Positions 45,179 through 56,908 of a DNA stretch of 64,000 nt are shown here, in pieces. The stretch is from Paramarasmius palmivorus (taxonomy: Eukaryota > Basidiomycota > Agaricomycetes > Agaricales > Marasmiaceae), in NCBI GenBank assembly GCA_037176845.1, contig JAYKXP010000105.1, positions 62,001-126,000 on the forward strand. The letters are read 5' to 3'. The notes beneath the pieces are model-generated. The model had not been told where the DNA came from and ran no database searches. It saw only the letters and a list, made by a program, of their open reading frames with translations. Position numbers and translations under genes: made by a program. Position 1 is the stretch's first letter; every line of letters starts with the position of its first letter.

Positions 45179-47729
45179 CTATGTATGCTTCAATGCCTTT
45201 TTGGTCTCATCTTCTATACCGCTGTCACTCAACGAGTTTTCTCTTTCTCTTATGGTACTGTCTATACTTTCCAGTCGTGGTGGCCCTGCGTAGTGGTACC
45301 TACCACCTGTGAGGATATTAGTATGTTGTACCTCATCTTATACGATGAAAAAGTACGTACTTATCATGTACCAAACGGCACTGATGACCCCAAAGCCCAC
45401 AAACACGACGGATGCATAATCTGGCGCATGTCAGTCAGTAACGAACACTCGGCAAACAAACGCAGAAACCTACTCATTGTCACTTGGGTAACCGGCACAA
45501 CCGCCGGCATCGAGAAGAGAACGATTTCGAACAAGACCCAAAGGACCGCAATAGCATTCAGCGGAACGCCCCATTTACCCAATGGGTATGGACTATCTTG
45601 CACGTCTCTTCTTCCGTTCACCAAAGAGATCAGGATTGCCATGCCATTGCTCGCTCCGAGACATATCACGGCAACACCAACGAAAGCATTGAATGCGGTA
45701 CTAGAGCCCAGGTAGATGAGACCGATGAGAAGCTGGACTACCGTAGAGAGGAGGTATGCATTCAGTGGTGTTCCAGAACTATGCACGTGGGCGAAAACTT
45801 TGTGGAAGGGTAACGCCTTATCCCGAGCGAAGGCCCACGTCGCACGCGAGGCGGCACAACAAATTGAAATGGCACAAAAGATGCCCACCCCGAAAACTAA
45901 GGGAGCTTCGCTTAGTATCACCATGTGTAGTGTTTATGGAAGATTACTCACTTATGAACCACTGTACAAGAGCAAAAATCAACGCGGAGAACAAAATCAT
46001 TGCCCCAAGGACATGCACTCACCATACCAAAGCCGCCGCCCCTCGATCCCATGATCAACGTGTACATCACGCCTAATGGCTGACCACCGGGTACTGAAAG
46101 ATGTTCTGAGCAAGGGGCGCGAGGCTGGACGTTGAATATGAAACATACCCTCAAGCAAAGTGCCGATATCAGGCAGTGTAAACAGTATTGGCAAAAGAAA
46201 GATGATTCCGGTTAGCATGCCTATAGGTACTTGCCATGTCATAGCTCTAGGAAGGTCCACGGAAGGATCATGCACCTCCTCCGCCATGCTGGCAACTAAA
46301 CGGGCATTAGAAAGGAGATTCTATAAGTAGAATGGGCTCAAACGTACTCATGCATATTGCGGAATAGGTATATGCTTTGAGAAAGATAAGCTTCCCGTAC
46401 ATGATGCGAAGGGAAATGAAGCTTCCTACCGGGCTGCGAAAGAAGATTAGTTAACGCAAGTCATTGACCTATAGATAGTGGAACACACCGGGAGTAGACC
46501 GATAAAGAACGACCAACCGGGTGTCCAACCAGATCCTGAAGGATCAAAGAACCCTAATGCGAAACTTGCAGATCTACGTCCAGCATCGGCTTTCACGGAT
46601 AGGCACACGAGCATCACTAAGCATAGTTCAGACGTACTAGATCGAGGACAAGCAGCGAGATACGAACCGATGATACCCAGAGCCATCCAAACAGCTGAGA
46701 GCACCTGCATAGAGTGCAATCAGTGTTGGGTCGCATAAAAACAACGCAGTTGCTTACATCGAGCGCGGGCAGCGCTCCGTTGAAGAAGATACCGACTGCC
46801 GTAGACATAAGGGTAATTCCCATGAATATCAAGTCTGTTCGTGAATATCAGCAACCATATAAGAGGATCACACAAGCCGACATACATGTTTCCCAAGCTG
46901 TTGCAACCCACTCTGGCTGGAATATCCCTATTCCCGCAACTAGGAGCTGTGCCGTGCCCTAGACCAGCAACAATGCTATCAGCTCCTCCGAAGTACCGGC
47001 AGCGCCAAGGAAGAATACCCACGAAACACACGCTCAGCGATACCATCCAATCCCCCACTAACGTCAACCAACCATTGATCCATGAAAGTACCAGTCGATA
47101 TTCGGAGAAGCGAGTTGGAAACACCAATAATAAGCTCCTGCAGAGGTGGGGTACTTTGCGATGATTTCGGCAAGCGAAAGGGCGGTAGTGAGTGTTAATA
47201 ACGAGACCAATACGAAGCTGTAAACCGAGCTATGTCAGAGAAAGTACGTGAAGAAACTGGCGATCACGTACCCCCATATCATTACCACAGGTACCTCCCC
47301 CAACCAAACTTGTGGCAATCGGTGTTGACAGGCCGAACGCTATCCACGAGGGTTGAGTGGAGAGAACGAATAAGAAAGAGGATAAATACTCACGAACAGC
47401 CATAATAGCTAGCCAGTAGTCATTAGTCACGTATTGGTCATTTATAGCACTTCGGAACCTCACCAAGGGTCACTAGGACAAGTCAGCCTCCCATCTACAC
47501 CTGAATGAAATGAGAGTGCTCACTGAACAATATATGCCATACATTTCTCGACTAGATATTGTCTCAGCTGAAAAGATAAGCGATAGCATTGAGATAGGCG
47601 TACTCTTTTCATCTGTTGTTCATATCCCAGCTTGTGAAGCCCCTCGTTCGCGCGTAAATCCACTTCATCCATCTTCGATAGTGAGGAATCAAGAAAGAAT
47701 CGTGGGGAATCGACGAAGGAAGTGAACAT
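45179..47729 (-). pseudogene. APC-family amino-acid permease, apparently frameshifted
   Basis: A fungal amino-acid/GABA/choline-type permease with about 12 transmembrane helices in the plasma membrane. Segments seen in order: an N-terminal ANEGLHKLGYEQQMKR; SLVGGGT, then WGFVLVSLLTLTTALSLAEI; AKYPTSAGAYYW; FNGALPALDV; SFALGFFDPSGSGWTPGW; MAEEVHDPSVDLPRAM; TLPDIGTLL; SRATWAFARDKALPFHKVF; LNAYLLSTVVQLLIGLIYLG; ALGPL-free C-terminal VPVTQVTM; YASVVFVGFG; and a tail ending in ETKKALKHT. Nine or more introns are likely. Two one-base disruptions break the frame: near 47290 (between GGGT and VVMIWG) and near 47103 (between QLASP and YRLVLSW). Everything else reads like a functional transporter, so assembly error and recent decay are both possible. 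Confidence 0.75.
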
Positions 47730-49096
47730 TGAGCCTTATATATAGCGAGGTGATGGTCGGTACGACATCCTTGGGAAAAAGAAGCCACCTGTATACAGTT
47801 CATAATGTTGATGAATTCGAATATGTGATAGCCCTGATAAGGAGGTCAGCCGACGTCGTGAATCGTCAACCGAAGGAGAAACGAACTCTCGAATCCGACG
47901 TATCTTGCAGGGAATGAATATATCTCGTTCTCCTGGACGCCGGGTAGGGCGCGATACTAATGGAGCCTGAAACCTCGACGGGATGTGATCATAGGTTAAG
48001 CTATCGCCTACAGCTATCATACCAGGAAGAAAGTTGTGTCTTGTGGCACGGCCGATCTCATGCTCATGCTCCAACACGTAGTTCTGTTCGGACGAGTCAA
48101 CCGGTGTTGACCATTCTCGTTTTGCGTACCTAGGGGTCATAGATATGAGGTCTTGGAGCAGAGCTAGAATGATGAGGCATTACTCACCGACCATTTCCAT
48201 AACCAGGGCATTGAAGATACTACCGCCAGAATTAACTCAGGCCTGAAATAGGATATATATATTGCACGTGCTGACAGATACAATAGCGGCGCCACCACTA
48301 CTTCCGTAGTCCTCACATGCGTCCTGGGATAGGACGTCATGACCAGGTATCATAATGATGCTTAGGTCAAAACGTACCGGCTCCTCATTTGCCAAGGCTT
48401 CAGTTCCGCACCATAATCTACACTTTTCGCTAGAACTGATTATGTGTCCGGAGGGTTTTCGCATTGTTTTCGCAGCATTCTGGGGCTGTAATGAGACGCA
48501 TAAGAAACATCTGTAATGAAACAGATGTTCAATCAGCGAGACCAAATGAAGGATAGAGTAGCACACCATGTAGACGGGTAGGACAGGTGATTCGCCACAG
48601 CCTCCCATATTGTGTCGCCGCGCAATTGGGACATATCTTGTGCGGTTTAGGATTCATGCCGTTACGTTGCGGAGATTGTCCTGTCGCCTGGTCAGTACTG
48701 TGATAATTCCCTCCATATGGAACAGCAGCATACCACACGGGTACAGAGCCGATCAGAAAACCGTACTATAGCAGTATGCAAGTTCGGTACCCTTGCGAAC
48801 TGCGTACCTTGGAAACTCCCTCGACGTGGCTTGTCAGGCAGCAACAAAATCTATCCAGTAAACCATACTTAGTTGGGGAATTCAACGAAACATATCATGT
48901 TATCCACCGGAAACCCCGAATCCCACTTCGAGAAACAGTCGGTTCTGGTTTCAAAGCGTCAAAATGGTCTTCCATACCCGAGTGCGTTTCGGTGCGATCA
49001 AGTTGAAAGGAGAGCACATAAAGAGTTAAAGCCAATGAATAGACCGCGTTATTCGTAAGAGCATGGGGGTATAGTTAACAGGGTATACAAGATTCT
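47730..49096. other. No confident gene
   Basis: Short minus-strand open frames (47736-48140, 48237-48608, 48529-48738) contain scattered Cys pairs but no chain of in-phase exons and no family I recognise. They may be pieces of one decayed gene. The permease promoter lies at the left end. Confidence 0.4.
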
Positions 49097-49978
49097 TTAG
49101 TCCTCAATATGATTTATCTAAAAAGACATTAGAACAAACAGCCGTTACGGGAAAAAATCACTAAAACATACCGCCTGTGCAACCTTCATCCACTCTGATA
49201 TAGTTCCAAAATATTCATCCTTTCCAGTATCCACAGGTATATCGGGATGCCACAGCACGAACGAGGAGAATTGCATGCTAGCATCAAGCGTCGTAGTTTT
49301 GTGGGGTTCCTGGTCTTCGGGGAAGCCATCATCATCGCTAGGTGCCTTCATGTCTTCGTCTTCTGCATCGACATCAATGGCACTCGCACGACGCGCCGAG
49401 CGCCTGGTTGTCCGACTGCTGGATGGTTCTTCGTCTTCCTCTATCGACTTGCTCTTCTTTCCCTTTCGCTTCATCGCGCTCTTAGCCTTTTCTTTGGCCT
49501 TCGTGAGCATTCCTCCGCCTCCAGTCTTCTTCGTCGCCGTCAGACCTGAAAAGCACGCCCGTAAACCCTTTTGGTACCTGCACCTCAAGCCCATGAATAG
49601 TTCTCCCGCGAAATGTGGACACAAATCGTTTGGGAAGGTCTTCTGATTGTGCTGTGAGTGAAGAGGACGACGAAGTTGAGGTTGACGGAAGGGGTAATTT
49701 TGCGATGGTATCTGCTAGCTGCGAGGCTTCAGACTTGAGTTGGTGGTTTCGAGGGCTCTTCTTCAGCAACAATTATATCTTGGGAGTCTTGCTCCTTCAT
49801 CTTCTCCGCCCTCTGGGGCACCGACGTTCCTTTTGGCGTCTTCCACATGGAAGAAAGTCGAGATTGGGGCCGTCCCGTTGTAGTCGATACTAAATGGCAT
49901 GAGATTGGGAGTGCATGAAGATAATGAAGTAGATGACGAAGAAATAGCAAGCCTTGGGAGCTTGGGGGCGGCAGCCAT
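49097..49978 (-). pseudogene. RNASEH2C: RNase H2 subunit C, apparently frameshifted
   Basis: A subunit of the heterotrimeric nuclease that removes ribonucleotides and RNA-DNA hybrids. Family blocks: NLMPFSIDYNGTAPISTFFHV near the N-terminus (written here in parts as NLMPFSIDYNG and APISTFFHV), KRFVSTFRGRTIHGLEVQVP followed by GFTGVLF, then a Lys/Glu-rich linker and SSFVLWHPDIPVDTGKDEYF with SEWMKVAQA. A last intron leads to INHIED and TAA at 49097-49099. Frame changes by one base occur near 49800, 49735 and 49545, each between recognisable pieces. As H2 is normally single-copy and useful, the three shifts point to sequence error or to a dispensable duplicate. Confidence 0.72.
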
Positions 49979-51095
49979 AGTGGTTGTTGATCAACAGGAA
50001 GAGTGACGACCGCGACGCGTTACAGGTCGTGACCTGTCGTGACAGTCCGTGATTGTGACAGCTGCGTGTGACAAAGTGTGACTTCATTCTTTTTCCCAAC
50101 CGCAACATTGAGGTTTTAGTCGGGTCACCAGTCTTAAGTCGCAGGCTCGGAGAACTACCCTCTTCAGTTAAAGTAAGGGTAAGCTATACGGTTGCTCTTG
50201 ATCCTATCCGTGCAATTCGTCGTGTGATTCGGAATCGCTCCGGACTCTATCATTATGACTAGACGAGATCATCAGCCTCCTTGTCAGCCAGTAACGATTC
50301 ATTGGCAGTGGCGCATCATGTTAATATACCTATTGGTCACCCTTCTTTGTGGTTTGCTCACCTATCGATTCATTTCAACTGAACCATTGGCATACCTTCA
50401 CAATCCCCTATGGTCGAGGCATTATCAACAGTAAACAGGCAACCAGGGTCGAGCTCCTGGACTTTGGGTACTGTTCAAAGAGGCCTTGAATATCAGGCTC
50501 ACGGTAAGCAATCGGATTTACCCGTTTCGCCCCTCGCTGACTATTGATGCATTATTCGCAACCGACCCATAGGTAGAGCGGCGCTGAATTGGAACGAGCA
50601 TTTTTTTTTTTTTTTTTTTTTTGTGTCAATTTATTGAGCTCAGGTAGACTACGCTGTACCTATGGTGCTCATAAACTATCTATCTACGGGGGCCCGAAAG
50701 TCCCATTTTGGAACGAGCATGGATCTTTCCGTTGGCTTTTTCCAAACCCGAGAACCCTCGAGTACACGATAATAAAGACGCCGATGGACTTACATATGAG
50801 GCTCGGAGCAGCTAGACGGACGGCACAACCACTTCTCAGTGCGCACTGAAAGTACTGAACCCTCAGACTTTTGATTGGCGTGGCGAGTGAACACGAATCT
50901 GGTCCTCGGTTTATAGCCTGATGCATCCCCAAATAGGCATTCTGGAACACTAGATATCATATTGCTAAGGGCAATTGACCAAGCATATGTATTGCCATCA
51001 CAGTCTTGATAACAATTTCCCCATTATCGGGCAGGGTCAGCGGTACGTTTCAATACTTAAATAGGGCGCCATATCGTCGAGTCGACACGGCTTAG
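49979..51095. other. Intergenic region with a T22 tract
   Basis: No gene recognised. A homopolymer of 22 T occupies 50601-50622. It could be the reversed poly(A) of an old retroposed sequence, but no flanking duplication was found. The promoters of RNase H2C and the cupin gene lie at the ends. Confidence 0.5.
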
Positions 51096-51772
51096 ATGGG
51101 CACCACCAACATATCAGCAGAAGAAATAATCGCTCGCCTTGGGCTGAGACCGCATCCCGAAGGTGGTAAGTTGTTTTACCTTGCTCGCACCATGAAATTT
51201 TAGAATGCTAATCGCTACGAAGGGTACTACGTGGAAACAGACCGCCAGGATCCACAAATTCCTACTCCATTCTCTAGTAGGTCTTTGCCCAATCTGCTGC
51301 GCGAGACTGTTGACTGATACGCAACGATAGACGATGAACCTCGCCCACTCTCGACCTCAATATACTACCTCCTGAAGAAGGACAAGCCGAGCGGCGTGAT
51401 ACACACCAATAAGTCCATTGTACGCCTCAATTTCTTCTAGTCCTCTATGACTTACGCCCAGAACAGACATATCATCTACACCACGCAGGACGTGCCGAAT
51501 ACACTCTCATAACTCCGGAAAATCCACCCCGTATCGAAACGAAGGTGATCGGCCCCGGTGAAGGCGAAACTAGAATGCTTCTCGTCGGAACCGGTGTATG
51601 GAAGATGTCGCGAGTCGTTGACGGCGAAGAGTATTGTCTCATTAGCGAAGTCGTCGTGCCAGGCTTTGTATGGGAGGATCACAGATATCTAACTTTGGAA
51701 GAGTTGGAAAAGCTGTTTGATGGAGACGAAGAGAAGATCAAACAGTTCTCGCCACATGTCAAGCTAGATTGA
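51096..51772 (+). CDS. Cupin_5 / DUF985 family protein
   Basis: Exon 51096-51165 opens with RLGLRPHPEG and joins GYYVETDRQ; two more introns follow, with an acceptor at about 51477. Family motifs: LRPHPEGGYY, LSTSIYYLL, SGVIHTNKS, TYHLHHAGRAEYTLI, GVWKMSRVVDGEEY and VVVPGFVWEDHRYL. These form a double-stranded beta-helix with His residues (HxNK...HHAG) that could hold a ligand or metal. The yeast homologue YML079W is structurally solved but its function is unclear. All exons are in phase, so the gene is intact. It is one of few host genes here without a frame break. Confidence 0.85.
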
Positions 51773-51888
51773 TGTAGTATGTGCGCTTCATGTTTACCGT
51801 GTGTTTGCTGAGGTCTGAAAACTACAGGCATAATTAATACAGCTCTTGCAAGTGAAACACGTCTGTGAACGATCAGAGGCGCCTCTTC

Positions 51889-54482
51889 TCAATCTCCGGC
51901 ATAAAAGAAGTCCTCCGGAATCTTCATTCGTGAAACGTGATGCCTGTGAAGGTAATGTCAGCGAAATTATACACTCTCATGATCGCATACGGACTGACAC
52001 TTGGCTCAAGTGTTGCATAACTTCATTGCGGCTAACGAGCATATCTAGCTCACAATATGAACAACCCCAGCAACTCCTGGCATCTGTGCCTGACTCAATC
52101 TTCTCGAACTGGGGTACCTTGTCCTGTTCAGACTTCTCCCAATCGGAGGCGTGAATCCTTGCATGATGTGCAACCTGTAATGGTGTTGAGTACAGCATCC
52201 TAATAAGACCGCATGCGCCCAAAGATAAAGGTACTCACAGCTTCTCTCCACGTTCCCAAGAACGAAGTGCACAATTTGCACCGAAACAAGTCACCCAATG
52301 TATCCATATTGCTCGCCAACGCGGAGGCCACTTGTAGCCCCGACAGATTTTACCAATGCTACCGAAGCAGCAGAGACAAACGTGTCATAGCCGAGGGAGA
52401 AAGAAAAAATCGGTTTTCCTTCTTTCTTCAGGTGCCGTACGGCAGCTTCAGCCGTGACACTGACATGGCCACAGGAGCACGACACCGCAGTAATAGCTAG
52501 TTCCGAAGCATCCACATCTGGAGAGAACATATTCTCTTCGAAGGGAACGTCCAAGGTAGTGAAGATGTTGGCAAGGGCATCGGGTTTGCCAGTTATCTTC
52601 GATGCAACCGTTTGATGGCATTCCTTCACCCAATCCTCAAATTCGGTCTGTAGATCACCCATACAGTCCCGTATATCTTGCTCGCTGACTTGCTCGCCAT
52701 CTGGTGCGATCAATGTGTCCACTACCGATTGGAAACGAGCTAATTCCTTGGCATCTGGAAGGATATAACGCGCCTGAATTGTTTGAGCTAGCCTAAACTC
52801 CTCATACTCTTTGGAAAATAGTGCGAAACGCAATGCAAGAACACCAGTATCGTCGCTTGATAGACGGTGCTTCCGGTTGTTCCTGACACTGCGGAGCACG
52901 TCATGCTTGATACTCGCCCAGCCTACAATAAAGCATGAGGGTACAGCGTCGGACAATGTAATTGTTCTCGTACTCTGGTTGGTGAATGGTTTGTCATTAC
53001 GAACACATGGAAGGTTCTTGACGCCTTTCATGTCTGTTTCAGTGTACCCCAGATCTAGGAGGCGTTTTTTGACCCTGCGTAATTAACGGTTCTAGTAGAG
53101 TGATCAAAGGCAGTATGCAACAGGGTGACTTACCCCTCCATGCGAGCGTTCTGATTGGCCTTCTTATCATCGAGCTCTTGGATGATGTGGTCGTTTTTCA
53201 GCCACCGGAAAGCGCGTTGAGCATGCTGTAAATGAATTAACGTCAGCCGGGATGAAAATGTGCACGCGAATTTCGAGTAGACGTACCTCCGCTACAAGTA
53301 ACAGATATTCGCGACGGGATTTAACATATTCCTTTCTTTCCGCATTGGTCTGAAACGCGTGCAATGCATCGAGAACCTCGTCTATGTGAGCAATTGGATA
53401 ATATCCCGTTCCTTTTTGCACCCATCCCATGCCGATAGCTGGAATGGATGATCGATGTTAGCTTCGTAGCTGCAGCAGCGGTTCGAAGAGTACCCACTAC
53501 TAGGGATACATAACTGCAGTGCCAGATCTCGAAATTCTTTCTTTTCGCGTGGGTACTGACTTTTGATTCTTCCGCCTGGTACTCCGCTAACACAAGAAAG
53601 ACTGAGTTGTTCTGACAGGATCGACTCTGGTAGACACCTACGTAGCCTTGATGCAATTATGGCAATAACGCCTGCGGAAGATAAGATCGGGGCCCCCAAT
53701 GCCTGACGTACCGCATCTCTAAACCCAAGAGATTTCAGATGGGAGTACGAGATGGTAAAGAGTTGAATACCTGGCACTTTGAGTTTCCTAGTCCAAAGAG
53801 TAACGCTGCCCACTGGAGCTCTGTCATTCCTGGAGCAGGTTCGGGTAGTTTAATCATCTTTCTCTGAGTGATCCATAGAGACTGAAAGCCGGGCGATGTG
53901 AGGCTATCACGGAAGAGATGATTTACGCGTGCTAGCGAGACCAGGTCACCCAAAGATAGATGTCTGAATATCTACATGCACAAGGTCAGAATACTCTATC
54001 CACAGTTGGGTTTAGGCAAGATATGGCAAGCACGAAACTCACCGTGAACAAGATATCTACTGGCATGTTGGGTAACATGCTCAGTTTGCCCGCACTCTTC
54101 GCGCCTTTTCCCTTAGGTTTCTTCGGGGGCTTGCGGATGGGTTTCGAGGTCTTGTTCAGGTTAACTAATTCTCCATTTCTTGTCATGAATGGCTCGGAGT
54201 CTGCATGGAATAAGGCAAATTACATACCGGGTTCTGCTGTTATCGGTTCTTTATCGGGTTCCTTCGAGACAAAGGTTATCTCTTGAGTAAATGGATGAGA
54301 AAACTTTTGAACACCCCACAATGCAATCAAAACATACCTATATCTGAATCCTCAATTTCAGTTACAGGTTCGTCTACCGTTTTCTGCCTCGTTGAACCGC
54401 GTTTAGGGGCTTTGGGTCGAGGTGTGATCAATGCGTCTAGAACAGAGGCTTCCAAGCCCTGAAGGCGAGCTGAACGGCGCAT
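51889..54482 (-). CDS. F-box protein with C-terminal Cys/His clusters
   Basis: Starts MRRSARLQGLEASVLDAL (ATG at 54482), followed by a basic Lys/Pro linker and the F-box: LPNMPVDILFT spliced to IFRHLSLGDLVSLARVNHLF, then SLWITQRKMI and MTELQWAALLFG. The middle contains YVKSRREYLLLVAE and WLKNDHIIQELDDKK helices. The C-terminus has CKLC and CWGCSYC clusters with His residues (VAHHARIHASDWE, QHLSQVH) and ends at TGA 51889-51891 after KIPEDFFYAGD. This layout is a common agaric family of probable SCF adaptors. At least eight introns. I could not verify the frame through 53.4-53.7 kb, so that part is provisional. Confidence 0.7.
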
Positions 54483-55299
54483 AGGAGTGGGTAGGGTGTC
54501 CGACGTCAGTTGCAGGTGCTGGGGTAAGAAAGAAAAGGAGTGTCGCCGTTTGTGAAAAATTCACGCGACCTGTCAACACGACCACGTGCCGCATGAGTCA
54601 TGAGCGCTTAAGCGATTAAGTTATAACCCTTTAGAACCTCAAGGGAGACTTGACGCGCGAGGCCTCGTTTAATCAGGGTCAGCTCAGGGCTCCATGTCAG
54701 TGGGTACCACTCTGTACCACTTAACCCACGAGAAAAAGGCACATGGGCCGCTGCACATACGCCTAAGGTTCCGATTCCCCAAGTATTAGAATACTCAGGT
54801 CATCCCACTAGCTTGTTCTACTTTGTCGTCAAGTTCATCACTTTTTGTTCGTATGTACAAGGTCAACTGTACAATAGCTACGTGAATGTGAAGGAAAATC
54901 ATCAAGATCATTCGAGTCGGTGTGGATGTGCGTGCCAGAATCAAGCCATTAAGGCGACTCGATGGACACAGTCATTAGGGCAACTGGGAGGCGGACTTGC
55001 GCCTCACCAAAGCGAGCAACATGGGCAACCAGACGCGCTCGTGACCAGCAATAAAAAGTAGAAATAAGAATGAGAAAAATGCGATGTGATGCGATATGGA
55101 TACAGTATGTTTGCGGATGAATGAATCCGATGCAGGTGTGGTTCCGTGATGTGAAAGCATTGCGATAGCGATGATCATGAAGAAAAAAGCAAAACAAAGT
55201 GAAATAGATCAATAAAGCAGGGAAAAAAGGGAGGTTACCATCAACGGACACACGCCGGCCAGTGGACCTCTACCTGATATTCATGCTTGATTAATCCAA
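54483..55299. other. Intergenic region, no recognised feature
   Basis: About 800 bases between two minus-strand genes. Only short open frames, without motifs. Confidence 0.5.
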
Positions 55300-56781
55300 C
55301 TAGAGCTCTATTCTCAACCCACTCCCCATCTTCCTCTCAGCCTTCCAGCCACCCTTGTGGGCCCCTAGACGATCTCGATGCCGCAGTGTGAGTGTTGCAA
55401 CTAGTTGATCGAGACCTAAGGTGCGTTCCACACGCGGTGGCGCTGGTGGAGGTGGCGAAGGTCTTCTCTCGGGAAAGGAAGGTGGCGGCGGTGTAGAGGA
55501 CCGCTCCGAGGACTTTGCAATCCTCACGACTGGCAAATCATCCATATCCATGTCCATGTCCACATCCATCATCGCATCATCATCTCCAAACACGTCCCCG
55601 CCTCCAGCTAGCGCAGCTACGAATGCTTGATGCTGCGAAGGCATTGAGTTTTTGTTCTCCTTATCCTCTTCCGTCTCCAAATCGATTTCCGCGCACGCCC
55701 TGAAAGTTGGAAACTCCGGTAAAACTCTCTTCTCTCTCCAGCCCCACTCATGCAGATATGCGTTAAGCCGATGTATAAGAATCCTGTCCTGATCCATCAT
55801 GTCCTGCCTATCGTGTAGCGTATCCTGGGAAAGGTCTTCTAGGAAGTCGTATGTCACGCTTCCGCTCGACGACGTCGACGAAACGAGTGTGCATGACGAA
55901 TCCACAGAACTCGATACGTTAGCACGCAGTGCAGCGTACGACGTCTCACGTACCCCAGCAAGGATACTTCTCTTCACCATTGCCACTAATTTGACGTCTC
56001 CTCTCCGGCGAATGTGACTAGCGCTAGGACTTGGCAAGTCCAAGCCCATAAACGAGGGCAAGTCAATTACAACCTGGTCATCGTCATCATCAGTTCCATC
56101 ATACGGAACTGTCACCGGCGAAGTCGGTCTTTCGTACGACTGTCCAGGTACATTGCCGATGATCTCCGAAACAGAGGTACATGACCGATGTCGTTTATGA
56201 CCCTTGGAAGGGTGACGAGTTTTTAACGGCGATGATTTACGCAACAGGAGGTGGTTGGAACGAGATCGTGAGTGTTTTGTAGGTGATGAGGGTGGTGAAA
56301 TGGTAGCCGAGGGGGAGGAAGGAAAGGGGATGACATTGACATTGGTATCTAGTGACTCCAAGGGCCCTCGGGAAGTTGCATTCTCGAGAGAAATGGTACA
56401 AATAGGAGGGGATTTGGGTACACTTGGCGATATAGGCATAGACCTAGGACCTTTTGGAGTACTGGGAATAGGAATCGGCTGTGATCTGGATTCTCCGTTT
56501 CCTTGTACACTGCTAATGCCAACGCCAACGAGCGAGCCTAGGGCAAAGATAGACGAGAATCTCCCTCGTGCTCTCTTGGTGGGCTTTTCAGTAGTCACAG
56601 TCAAGGACTTTCGTTTCTGGGAGGTTCCATTTGAAAGAATGTGATCCGTTGTGGGGTTAAGCGACGTAAAAGAGGAAAGAAATGGCATTATGACAAGTCG
56701 CTGGTAAAGCATTTCAGTCGGACTTTTTTCGTCCAAAGGTACAGGGAGACTCACTAAATCTCTATATTCCCTTTCTCCCAA
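55300..56781 (-). CDS. Ser/Pro-rich hypothetical protein (493 aa)
   Basis: An uninterrupted single-exon ORF. It is very rich in Ser, Pro and Thr, with repeated short SP/TP sites (possible kinase targets), a basic patch (KRARGRF), Asp runs (DDDDDQ, MDVDMDMDMDD), and a more ordered segment (RILIHRLNAYLHEWGWREKRVLPEFP) quoted here as HRLNAYLHEWGW and RVLPEFP. The tail after PPPAPPRVERTLGLDQLVATLTLRH may be a short helix. No domain that I can name. A minus-strand TATAAA at 56903-56908, about 120 bases before the ATG, supports expression. The internal ATG at 56689 is an alternative start. Confidence 0.75.
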   Translation of the reverse strand: MGEREYRDLVSLPVPLDEKSPTEMLYQRLVIMPFLSSFTSLNPTTDHILSNGTSQKRKSLTVTTEKPTKRARGRFSSIFALGSLVGVGISSVQGNGESRSQPIPIPSTPKGPRSMPISPSVPKSPPICTISLENATSRGPLESLDTNVNVIPFPSSPSATISPPSSPTKHSRSRSNHLLLRKSSPLKTRHPSKGHKRHRSCTSVSEIIGNVPGQSYERPTSPVTVPYDGTDDDDDQVVIDLPSFMGLDLPSPSASHIRRRGDVKLVAMVKRSILAGVRETSYAALRANVSSSVDSSCTLVSSTSSSGSVTYDFLEDLSQDTLHDRQDMMDQDRILIHRLNAYLHEWGWREKRVLPEFPTFRACAEIDLETEEDKENKNSMPSQHQAFVAALAGGGDVFGDDDAMMDVDMDMDMDDLPVVRIAKSSERSSTPPPPSFPERRPSPPPPAPPRVERTLGLDQLVATLTLRHRDRLGAHKGGWKAERKMGSGLRIEL

Positions 56782-56902
56782 TATGTAGACCCGAAAGAAT
56801 TAGAAGAAAAGGAAATAAGAAAGAGAAGAGAAGAGGAAAGGTTGAACTGAACTGGGGGGACGAGTCCAAGAAGGAAACGTGTCGTCACATTTCCATTCCC
56901 CC

Positions 56903-56908
56903 TTTATA
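56903..56908 (-). promoter_or_regulatory. TATA box of the 493-aa gene
   Basis: TATAAA on the minus strand, followed by a pyrimidine-rich leader and the ATG at 56781. Confidence 0.5.

Noticed and set aside
48529..48738. Possible GATA-type zinc finger from CPNC near CAATQYGRLW
   Set aside because: The second Cys pair and the conserved Leu/Asn loop of GATA fingers are missing.
50601..50622. T22 tract as the tail of a recent retrotransposon or SINE
   Set aside because: No target duplication, reverse transcriptase fragment or Pol III box was found around it.
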